Assembly: GCF_023227765.1 (NCBI RefSeq)
Contig: NZ_JALKBZ010000031.1
Span: 1-32,890, forward strand
Direction of reading: 5' to 3'
DNA from: Fuchsiella alkaliacetigena
GTDB lineage: Bacteria; Bacillota; Halanaerobiia; Halobacteroidales; Acetohalobiaceae
DNA length: 32,890 bases
Shown in pieces: positions 1 through 6,075 of this stretch; position 1 is the stretch's first letter, and every line of letters starts with the position of its first letter. The notes under the pieces are model-generated. The model saw only the letters and a program-made list of their open reading frames with translations. It was not told the origin of the DNA and ran no database searches. Both the position numbers and the translations under genes were made by a program.

Positions 1-63
1 GCTTTTTCTATTTAATCAAGTCTAAATCCTATATTTGCGATTTGACTTTTTCAATTTAAGTTC

Positions 64-93
64 TTGCAATGCTAGTGTTTTTTTATATATTAT
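64..93 (+). promoter_or_regulatory. possible sigma-A promoter of the folate-operon HD gene
   Basis: A TTGCAA hexamer at 64-69 is followed by TATATT at 86-91 (16-base spacer) or TATTAT at 88-93 (18-base spacer). This places a start site about 15 bases before the ATG at 114. The AT-rich setting makes chance matches easy, and the rest of the fol operon may instead be read through from genes before the window. Confidence 0.3.
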
Positions 94-113
94 AGATAAG
101 GTAGTGTTACTAT

Positions 114-626
114 ATGAAGCGCTTGAACTCTTTACTTAGGGATGAAGTATATCAGTCATATTTAAAAAAAATTTCTATTACAGAGCAGGATAGATTATTT
201 TGTAAGCATGATTGGTCTCATTTTGCTAATGTAGCTAGAATTACTTATATTTTGGTGCTGGAATCTCAATTAAGTGCTGATTTAGTTGAGCAGTTGCGGT
301 TAGCAGGAGTAGAAGAAGTTAAAGAGATTGCTTATACTGCTGCTTTTTTACACGATATTGGTAGGTGGTTGGAGTATCAAGAAGGCTGTGATCATGCTCA
401 GGCTAGTGCTGAATTGTCTGAAGATTTGTTATTTAAATACGGCTATAGTCAACTCGAGGTTAAGGTGATAACTTCTGCTATTACTGAACATAGGGGTGAG
501 GCTAGCAGTGATAAGTCTATTTTAGGTCGGCTACTATGCAAGGCCGATGATTTATCTCGAGAGTGTCAGGACTGCTCAGCTCGTGAGAAATGTAAAAAGA
601 TAAAGAATAAAAAGTTTAAATACTAA
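114..626 (+). CDS. HD-domain metal-dependent phosphohydrolase with a Cys-rich C-terminus
   Basis: The 170-residue protein is a small soluble HD-superfamily hydrolase. Likely metal ligands are visible in order: H32/H36 in HDWSHF, the H80-D81 doublet in FLHDIGR, H94, H126 in TEHR, and D145/D146 in KADDLSR. The family cleaves phosphoester bonds, but the substrate cannot be read from sequence. The C-terminus holds a C-x2-C-x5-C group (C151, C154, C160), suggesting a structural metal or Fe-S site. The gene ends 23 bases before folP in the same direction, so a role beside folate or pterin synthesis, such as dephosphorylating a pterin intermediate, is possible but only inferred from position. The ATG at 114 follows a weak AAGGTAG ribosome site. 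Confidence 0.8.
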   Translation: MKRLNSLLRDEVYQSYLKKISITEQDRLFCKHDWSHFANVARITYILVLESQLSADLVEQLRLAGVEEVKEIAYTAAFLHDIGRWLEYQEGCDHAQASAELSEDLLFKYGYSQLEVKVITSAITEHRGEASSDKSILGRLLCKADDLSRECQDCSAREKCKKIKNKKFKY

Positions 627-649
627 CGGTTTAAGGGGGAGTAGAGCTA

Positions 650-1849
650 ATGGAACTAGTAAGAGTTTTAGAAATTAATGATCAAGCTGATTTTGAAGCA
701 GAATTAAAGGAGTTAGGAGTTGATAAAACTGGAGTGAAGATTATGGCTCCTAAGTCTCAATATAGATTAATTAAATTAAAGGATGTACCCTTGAAAGCGG
801 CACTGATTTTAAAGCAAGAGATGTTATCTAAAGGTGGCGAAGCTTCGCTGCCTCGGGCAGCTGGTGGATTAGAGGTTGAGGAGACCGATTTGATCTTGAT
901 GGGAACCGATAAAGTCTTTAGAAAAGTGGAAAAGGTTTTAAGAATGCAGCCTTTTGGTTTAAGAGAGCTAGGAAAAGAAATCTTAAAGGCTATAGATAAC
1001 TATACTAGACAGTTAAGCCCTATTTCTGTGGGTAGTTCTGAGTTCGAGTTTGGGAAACGTACCTATATAATGGGAGTTTTAAATGTAACTCCGGATTCTT
1101 TTTCCGATGGTGGTAAGTTCGATAGACTGGATGTAGCCGTTGAGCACGCTAAAAAAATGGTAGCAGAAGGTGCGGATATTATTGATGTAGGGGGAGAGTC
1201 TACTCGTCCCGGTTCGGAACCAGTACCTTTGGAGGTGGAGCTGGATAGAGTTTTACCGGTAGTTGAGAGATTAAAGGCAGAAATAGAAGCGCCGATTTCT
1301 GTTGATACCTATAAAAGTGAAGTTGCTAAACGAGTTTTGGAGGCCGGAGCTGATATTATCAATGATATTAGCGGCTTTAAGGAAGATCCCCAATTGGCAG
1401 AAGTGGCTGCTGAATACGAAGTGCCAGTAGTGGTGATGCATATTCAAGGACAACCTAAGAATATGCAGGAAAATCCCAGTTATGGAGATCTGATTTCTGA
1501 GATAATGGAGTATTTACAACAAAGCATTAACTGTGGAATAGAGGCTGGAATAGCTAGAGATAAGATAATTGTTGATCCTGGAATTGGCTTTGGTAAAACT
1601 TTGGAGCATAATTTAGAGATTATGAAACGTTTGCGAGAGTTTAGAAGCTTAGGTCAGCCTATTTTACTAGGGACTTCTCGTAAATCTATGATTGGAGATA
1701 CTTTGGATTTACCAGTAGAGGAAAGAGTGGAAGGAACAGCAGCTACTGTGAGTATCGGTATTGCTAACGGAGCAGATATAGTTCGCGTTCACGATATTAA
1801 AGAGATGAAAAGAGTAGCTAAAATGACCGATGCTATGGTGAGGAGATAG
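650..1849 (+). CDS. folP: dihydropteroate synthase with N-terminal extension
   Basis: This enzyme condenses 6-hydroxymethyl-dihydropterin diphosphate with p-aminobenzoate to give dihydropteroate, and is the sulfonamide target. The DHPS TIM barrel fills about residues 137-399. Its signatures are all present: LNVTPDSFSDGG (144-155), GGESTRPGS (181-189), DPGIGFGK (309-316) and the diphosphate-binding GTSRKS (341-346). The first 130 or so residues are an added N-terminal region, so the 399-residue protein is much longer than the usual 270-280. Similar long forms are known in other clostridia-like Firmicutes; the function of the extension is not known to me. An AAGGGGGAG site precedes the ATG, and folB starts 1 base after the stop. 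Confidence 0.96.
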   Translation: MELVRVLEINDQADFEAELKELGVDKTGVKIMAPKSQYRLIKLKDVPLKAALILKQEMLSKGGEASLPRAAGGLEVEETDLILMGTDKVFRKVEKVLRMQPFGLRELGKEILKAIDNYTRQLSPISVGSSEFEFGKRTYIMGVLNVTPDSFSDGGKFDRLDVAVEHAKKMVAEGADIIDVGGESTRPGSEPVPLEVELDRVLPVVERLKAEIEAPISVDTYKSEVAKRVLEAGADIINDISGFKEDPQLAEVAAEYEVPVVVMHIQGQPKNMQENPSYGDLISEIMEYLQQSINCGIEAGIARDKIIVDPGIGFGKTLEHNLEIMKRLREFRSLGQPILLGTSRKSMIGDTLDLPVEERVEGTAATVSIGIANGADIVRVHDIKEMKRVAKMTDAMVRR

Positions 1850-1850
1850 A

Positions 1851-2225
1851 ATGAGTGATTATATTAGACTACAAGGGATGGAGTTTTATGGTTATCACGG
1901 AGCCTTGGCTGCTGAAAAGGAATTAGGTCAGCGGTTTATAGTTGATTTAGCTTTGCAAATGGATTTAAAGACAGCTGGAGTGAGTGATGATTTAGAAAAG
2001 ACTATTAATTATGCTGAGGTTTATGAGGTAGTGCAAGAAGTTGTAACCGGGCCTTCTTACGACTTAATTGAAGCGGTAGCTGAAGAAATTGCTGATAGAT
2101 TACTGAAAGAGTATCAGCCTTTAGAGAGCTTAGTAGTGGTGATTAAAAAACCGGAAGTTCCTATTGCTGGGGTGCTCAAAAATGTAGAAGTGGAGATAGA
2201 GAGGTGTGGTCAGGATTGCCAATAG
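1851..2225 (+). CDS. folB: dihydroneopterin aldolase
   Basis: This enzyme converts 7,8-dihydroneopterin to 6-hydroxymethyl-dihydropterin and glycolaldehyde, supplying FolK. The 124-residue length is typical. Visible family features are the YGYHGALAAEKELGQRF block (13-29) holding the pterin-binding glutamate E23, and the catalytic lysine K100 in VIKKPEVPI. It starts 1 base after the folP stop and its end overlaps folK by up to 22 bases, so translation of the three genes is probably coupled. The start ATG has a GTGAGGAGATAG ribosome site inside the folP end. Confidence 0.96.
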   Translation: MSDYIRLQGMEFYGYHGALAAEKELGQRFIVDLALQMDLKTAGVSDDLEKTINYAEVYEVVQEVVTGPSYDLIEAVAEEIADRLLKEYQPLESLVVVIKKPEVPIAGVLKNVEVEIERCGQDCQ

Positions 2226-2707
2226 CTTATTTGAGTTTAGGGTCTAATTTAGGAGATCGTGAGGATTATTTACGTCAGGCTATTGCTAAATTAAGTGCTC
2301 ATTGTGAGATTAAGGTATTAAATACCTCTGCGGTTTATCAGACGGAAGCAGTAGGTTATGAAGAGCAGGCAGATTTTTTGAACTTGGTGGTTGAAATCGA
2401 GAGTTCTTTAAAACCGATTGAGTTATTGGACTTTACCCAAGAGATAGAGAATCAGTTAGATAGAACTAGAGAGATTAGGTGGGGACCTAGAACTATAGAT
2501 ATTGATATTATTCTCTTTGGTCAAGAAGAAATTAACTCTCCAAGATTAACCATTCCCCATCCTAGGTTTCATAAAAGAGCTTTTGTTTTAGTTCCTTTGG
2601 CTGAGTTAACTAAGGAGGTAATATATCAAGGATGGACAGCGGCTGAATTATTAGCTGGACTTGAAGCTGGTGATCAGGGAGTAGAAGAATATAAAAACTC
2701 GTTGTAA
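2204..2707 (+). CDS. folK: 2-amino-4-hydroxy-6-hydroxymethyldihydropteridine diphosphokinase
   Basis: HPPK moves a pyrophosphate group from ATP to 6-hydroxymethyl-dihydropterin, making the FolP substrate. The signatures are SLGSNLGDRE near the N-terminus and RWGPRTIDIDIILFG in the second half, which carries the magnesium-binding Asp pair and the pterin and ATP residues. The protein has 167 residues from the GTG at 2204. A TTG at 2216 (163 residues) is an equally good start, because AGAGGTG at 2200-2206 lies 9 bases before it. It overlaps folB and is the last gene of the operon; no strong hairpin terminator follows. Confidence 0.95.
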   Translation: MWSGLPIAYLSLGSNLGDREDYLRQAIAKLSAHCEIKVLNTSAVYQTEAVGYEEQADFLNLVVEIESSLKPIELLDFTQEIENQLDRTREIRWGPRTIDIDIILFGQEEINSPRLTIPHPRFHKRAFVLVPLAELTKEVIYQGWTAAELLAGLEAGDQGVEEYKNSL

Positions 2708-2733
2708 ATTACTAAATGTTAAGTTGCTTTTGT

Positions 2734-2762
2734 TTGTTATCTTAGCTTTACTATGATATAAT
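2734..2762 (+). promoter_or_regulatory. strong extended -10 promoter of the Rossmann-MCP gene
   Basis: TTGTTA (2734-2739) is separated by 17 bases from a perfect TATAAT (2757-2762). A TG dinucleotide at 2754-2755 makes it an extended -10. The predicted start site near 2769 leaves a leader of about 80 bases before the GTG at 2852. Confidence 0.65.
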
Positions 2763-2851
2763 GAAGGGACATTATGCAATGCTATTTTAGTCCTTAAAAT
2801 ATGTTTTTTGTCAAAAAGCACTTATAGATATTAAAAAGGGGGACTTGGAAA

Positions 2852-3568
2852 GTGAATGCAGATAGAGAAGTAGTAATTGGAATTTTAGGTGGAGGAGAGA
2901 TAGGTACACATTTATTAAAGATATTTTTGGATTTAGAAGAATTAAAGGTTAAGCAGGTAGTTGATTTGGATACTAATGCTCCGGCAGTTAAACTAGCTAA
3001 AAAACATAATATCCGCACCAGCACAGAAATGATGGATATAATAGAAGATCCTGAAGTTAGCTTGATTGTAGAGGTGACTGGAGCGGAGCAGGTTACGGAT
3101 AAGGTTAAAGAGGCTATTCAGAATCAAGCTAAGGATATTATTTGTGGAGAAAGTGCTTACCTATTATATTATATTATCCAAATGTATATCAAGTCTCATC
3201 AGGATCTAATAGATGTGGTGAGTGAACATTTAACAAGGATTCATGATGAGATCGAAGCTAATTCCAATGATATCAGTGAATCTATAACTGAGGTAGAACA
3301 GGTAACCGATAATTTAAATATGTTGGCTATTAATGCTTCTATTGAAGCGGCTCGGGCCGGCAAAGAAGGTAGAGGCTTTTCGGTAGTAGCTAACGAGGTG
3401 AAGGAATTAGCAGAAAAATCCAATGGCTTAGTGCAGAATATTGAAGGAATTAATCAAAATATTATAGACTTAAATCGGGAGATTACTGATGTTTTTAGTA
3501 GCCTTAAGGAATCTGGAGATAGTAGTTCTGAATATAGAAGCTTTGCGGATAGAGATTCTGAGGATTAA
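2852..3568 (+). CDS. soluble fusion of a Rossmann NAD(P)-binding domain with a short MCP signalling domain
   Basis: The 238-residue protein has no membrane segment. Residues 7-100 look like the nucleotide-binding half of homoserine or aspartate dehydrogenase-type enzymes: a GGGEIG loop at 13-18, an acidic end of strand 2 at VVDLD (36-40), then an IVEVTG strand. The dehydrogenase catalytic half is missing. Residues 112-218 form a methyl-accepting-chemotaxis hairpin with the conserved tip [16 protein letters not shown] (161-176) followed by [14 protein letters not shown]. Each arm is only about 50 residues, shorter than common receptor classes. It probably reports nucleotide or redox state to a CheA/CheW complex, but no che gene lies in the window. 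The GTG start has an AAAGGGGGA site 9 bases upstream. Confidence 0.85.
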   Translation: MNADREVVIGILGGGEIGTHLLKIFLDLEELKVKQVVDLDTNAPAVKLAKKHNIRTSTEMMDIIEDPEVSLIVEVTGAEQVTDKVKEAIQNQAKDIICGESAYLLYYIIQMYIKSHQDLIDVVSEHLTRIHDEIEANSNDISESITEVEQVTDNLNMLAINASIEAARAGKEGRGFSVVANEVKELAEKSNGLVQNIEGINQNIIDLNREITDVFSSLKESGDSSSEYRSFADRDSED

Positions 3569-3601
3569 TTTATTTTTCAGCCAAAATTTATCATTAAGAA
3601 T

Positions 3602-3630
3602 TTGACAATGAGAATCTTTTTCGATACAAT
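3602..3630 (+). promoter_or_regulatory. fur promoter with overlapping Fur-box-like operator
   Basis: Consensus TTGACA (3602-3607), a 17-base spacer and TACAAT (3625-3630) form a near-perfect sigma-A promoter. The 15 bases at 3603-3617 match the 7-1-7 Fur box (TGATAAT-N-ATTATCA) at about 10 of 14 positions by eye. They cover the -35 element, which would fit autoregulation. Confidence 0.65.
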
Positions 3631-3668
3631 TAATATAGAAGCTATTAAAAAGCATAGAGGGTGAAAAT

Positions 3669-4097
3669 ATGACTGTTGATTTACAAAAGATAAAGAAAAA
3701 ACTAGCGAATAACAATTATAAAATGACCTCTCAGCGAAAGGCAATTTTGGAAAAAATAATTGAAAATCAAGGTTCTCATTTAAGTGCTGAAGAGATTTAT
3801 GAGCAAGTTAAAAAAGATGATTCTAATATTGGTTTGGCTACTATCTATAGAACTTTGGAGCTTTTATGTGATTTAGGAATTATTCATAAATTAAACTTTG
3901 ATGATAAATGTAGACGTTATGAGTTGGATAAAGAAGATGAGCACCACCATCATTTAATCTGTTTTGAGTGTGGAGAGATTACAGAGTTTAATGACGATAT
4001 TTTGGAGGATTTTGAAGAAGATATTAAAGAGGAGCATAGTTTTGAAGTAATAGACCACAGAATAAAGTTTTATGGCTATTGTCAAGTATGTCAATAG
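3669..4097 (+). CDS. fur: Fur-family ferric uptake regulator
   Basis: A 142-residue metal-responsive repressor with the usual two parts. The N-terminal winged helix (about 10-85) contains the recognition-helix motif NIGLATIYRTLELL. The C-terminal dimerisation and metal-binding domain (about 86-142) contains HHHH (92-95), the structural-zinc pair C98/C101 in CFECG, and a second pair C138/C141 at the end. The residue after GEIT is Glu-Phe, as in Fur, rather than the Asp that marks PerR oxidation sensing. Zur cannot be fully excluded. The feo genes downstream and Fur-box-like sites at three promoters favour iron. The ATG has an AGAGGGTG ribosome site. Confidence 0.92.
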   Translation: MTVDLQKIKKKLANNNYKMTSQRKAILEKIIENQGSHLSAEEIYEQVKKDDSNIGLATIYRTLELLCDLGIIHKLNFDDKCRRYELDKEDEHHHHLICFECGEITEFNDDILEDFEEDIKEEHSFEVIDHRIKFYGYCQVCQ

Positions 4098-4131
4098 CTT
4101 TTTATTTAAGAATAGTTGATAATGAATTTCA
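4079..4131 (+). promoter_or_regulatory. promoter and Fur-box-like operator in front of the NAS-like gene
   Basis: TGATAAT-G-AATTTCA (4117-4131) matches the 7-1-7 Fur consensus at 12 of 14 positions. TTGTCA (4079-4084) and TATTTA (4103-4108), 18 bases apart, could be the promoter; the operator would then sit on the start site. This arrangement supports the later start codon at 4167 for the next gene. Confidence 0.5.
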
Positions 4132-4166
4132 ATGTCGAGCAGATGTTAAAAGAGGGGAGTTTGAGT

Positions 4167-4715
4167 ATGGATTTAATTCGGCCGGTAATAGCTAAACTGG
4201 AAAAGGTATGTAATAACTCTCCGTTGTTATTTAATCTCTACTCTTGGCCTTATAAAAGAATAGTACAGAATGAAATTGATCTAGCAGAAATAGGTGCTAC
4301 AGATAGAGTGTTGAATATAGGTTGTGGAGCTATGCCTTTTACGGCGGTTCATGTGGCTCGTTTGACGGGGGCTAAGGTTTGGGCCCTAGATAAAGACCCT
4401 GAGGTAATAGCTAGGGCTCGTAACTGCTTAGCCAGGCTTGGTTTAGAAAAACAAGTTAAAGTATTTGAAGGCGATGGAAAAGAGCCTTTTGACAAAGACT
4501 TTACGGCTGCTTTAGTAGCTTTACAGGCTGAGCCGAAGGAAAAGATTTTAAAGAATTTATTAGCTAGAGCTCAAAGAGGAGCTAATTTAGTTTTTAGAGA
4601 GCCGAGAGGCTTTTTTGCTGAACAGTATGACCAACTGCCCAGTACTTATCAGCCTTGTGACCTTGTAAAACAGCCCATGATTACCTTTGATAGGTCGGTA
4701 TTATTTAAAAAGTAA
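4167..4715 (+). CDS. small SAM-dependent enzyme resembling nicotianamine synthase
   Basis: The Rossmann SAM-binding fold starts with VLNIGCGAMPFT, whose G-x-G-x-x-P-x-T form is typical of nicotianamine/staphylopine synthases rather than ordinary methyltransferases. It is followed by the acidic strand-2 end in WALDKDPE. Later, KEKILKNLLARAQRGANLVF and REPRGFF resemble the KE..L.HL....G..L..R...G.R region of that family. Those enzymes move aminobutyrate from SAM to make metal chelators. The protein has 182 residues from the ATG at 4167, which has GGAG 7 bases upstream. Starts at 4116 or 4122 would lie inside a Fur-box-like site and lack a good ribosome site. It is shorter than known NAS proteins, so a plain methyltransferase remains possible. 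Confidence 0.65.
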   Translation: MDLIRPVIAKLEKVCNNSPLLFNLYSWPYKRIVQNEIDLAEIGATDRVLNIGCGAMPFTAVHVARLTGAKVWALDKDPEVIARARNCLARLGLEKQVKVFEGDGKEPFDKDFTAALVALQAEPKEKILKNLLARAQRGANLVFREPRGFFAEQYDQLPSTYQPCDLVKQPMITFDRSVLFKK

Positions 4716-4732
4716 GAAAGGATGAAGCTTGA

Positions 4733-5746
4733 ATGTTAGGAAAGCGTGTATTGCTGTGGATAGCAGGTATTTTAGCTATTTCCTTGTTAGTATTTTTCAC
4801 TGGTTGGGAGGATATAAAACTGGCTTTAGCTGGAGCCGAAGTCTCACTGATGTTAGTTCTTTGTTTATTGCAGCTGGGAACTCTACTTTTGGGAGCTTAT
4901 CAATGGCGTTATCTATTACAGAAGTCAACAAATATTTCTCTGCCACGAGTTTTAGGGATTAACTTAGCCGGAAAATTTATAGAGAGTGTGACTCCTTCTT
5001 CTAAATTGGGAGGAGAAGCAGCTAAGGTTTATTTATTTCGTCAGTATACAGGTTTGAAGTATCAGTCTTTAACTAGTTTACTGCTGGTGCATAAGCATAT
5101 TACTTTGTTGCCTTTCTTGGTTTTAGCTGGTTTATTTTTGCTTTTAACGGCTTTTAGATTTACTTTACCTACTGTTGTATATTTTGCTTTCTTTACTCTG
5201 GTAGCTATCTTTATTGTCTTGTTTCTTTTTTGTTATCGGAGTTGGCAACAAGAAGGGGCGTTTGAAGCTGATTTATCTGTTCAAAAAAGCAGAAGCTTTT
5301 TGAAACTGCTAATTAATAAAGGTCGCAAGGCTATTTCCTTTTTAGAAAAAGCAGCTACTAATTCACAGCAGGTACTAAAGGTTAAGGGACATTGTTGGTT
5401 ACTTTTTATTTCCTTAGTAATTTGGTTACTCTATCCAGTCAAAATCTATTTAGTAGCTTCGATGTTAGGTTTTGAAGTTTCTTTAGCTTTGGTAGGAGTA
5501 ATTACCTATGGAGCTTATGTAGTTAGTATGCTGCCGCTCTTACCTGGTGGCTTAGGTTCTTTTGAAGCTAGTATGGCAGTGATGTTTTCTTTAAATGGTC
5601 TTTTATCGGCGCAGGGTTTGTCCATAGCTCTGTTATCACGGTTGGTGACTTATTGGTTTCCACTTTTATTATCCATAGCAGCAAGTATTTATTTATTGAG
5701 TGAAAATAGAGTTTCTATACCAGGACTTAGTAATAGTACTTCTTAA
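4733..5746 (+). CDS. UPF0104 / YbhN-like integral membrane protein
   Basis: The 337-residue protein has about eight hydrophobic segments. It matches the pattern of the lysylphosphatidylglycerol-synthase membrane domain family (UPF0104): an early GAYQWRYLLQ loop, the conserved KFIESVTPSSKLGGEAAKVY block near residues 80-100, and LPGGLGSFEASM near residue 270. Members without the soluble aminoacyl-transferase domain, as here, are often linked to lipid or polyprenyl flipping; the substrate cannot be told. It begins 17 bases after the NAS-like gene with AGAAAGGA as ribosome site. It probably belongs to the same Fur-controlled unit, where a transport or export role is only a guess. Confidence 0.8.
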   Translation: MLGKRVLLWIAGILAISLLVFFTGWEDIKLALAGAEVSLMLVLCLLQLGTLLLGAYQWRYLLQKSTNISLPRVLGINLAGKFIESVTPSSKLGGEAAKVYLFRQYTGLKYQSLTSLLLVHKHITLLPFLVLAGLFLLLTAFRFTLPTVVYFAFFTLVAIFIVLFLFCYRSWQQEGAFEADLSVQKSRSFLKLLINKGRKAISFLEKAATNSQQVLKVKGHCWLLFISLVIWLLYPVKIYLVASMLGFEVSLALVGVITYGAYVVSMLPLLPGGLGSFEASMAVMFSLNGLLSAQGLSIALLSRLVTYWFPLLLSIAASIYLLSENRVSIPGLSNSTS

Positions 5747-5778
5747 GTTTTGAAAAAATACTGGGGTGGTGAATAATA

Positions 5779-6075
5779 ATGGGTGTTAAAGAAGCTTCAT
5801 TAGTTTTAGACTCTGTTGAGAAGAAGAAGTGTTGTCAAGGTAAAGGCTGTAGTTTAGCTCAGTTAGCTGAAGGAGAGGAAGCAACTATTTTAGAGGTGCC
5901 GGCCCACTCCTTGTTAGCACCTTTGGGCTTTAGACCGGGTAAAAAGGTGAAAGTACAGACTAAGCAGTGTTGTGGTGGACCGATAGTAGCGGGAGTAGAA
6001 GGTAGAGATGTAGCTATTGACCGTCAGCTAGCTTGTCAGATAAAACTTAGCGTTGGTGAAAAGAATGTCAGTTAA
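5779..6075 (+). CDS. feoA: FeoA-family protein with a Cys-rich N-terminus
   Basis: FeoA is a small SH3-like partner of the ferrous iron transporter FeoB. Residues 25-95 fit the family, including LGFRPGKKVKV, the GGPIVAGVEGRDVAID core and a final ACQIKL strand. The 98-residue length exceeds the usual 75-80 because of a front segment with KKKCCQGKGCSL (four of its twelve residues plus flanks are Cys-bearing positions C18, C19 and C24). Another CC pair lies near residue 63. These thiols could bind iron or Fe-S, but that is inference. It overlaps feoB, so the two are translationally coupled. The gene follows the UPF0104 gene by 32 bases and has GGGGTGGTG as ribosome site. Confidence 0.85.
   Translation: MGVKEASLVLDSVEKKKCCQGKGCSLAQLAEGEEATILEVPAHSLLAPLGFRPGKKVKVQTKQCCGGPIVAGVEGRDVAIDRQLACQIKLSVGEKNVS

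Noticed and set aside
1271-1453. Open frames on the minus strand inside folP, the MCP fusion, pilM, aroC, the peptidase and efp
   Set aside because: Each lies wholly opposite a well-supported gene, has no convincing ribosome site and no recognisable protein family.
2852-3568. Opine dehydrogenase partner for the NAS-like enzyme
   Set aside because: The Rossmann part is only about 95 residues and lacks any opine dehydrogenase catalytic domain; the rest is an MCP hairpin.
3669-4097. PerR rather than Fur
   Set aside because: The diagnostic position after GEIT is Glu, as in Fur, not Asp; Zur is still possible.
4729-4962. Short + strand frame overlapping the UPF0104 start
   Set aside because: It is out of frame with a clear membrane-protein gene and has no family features.
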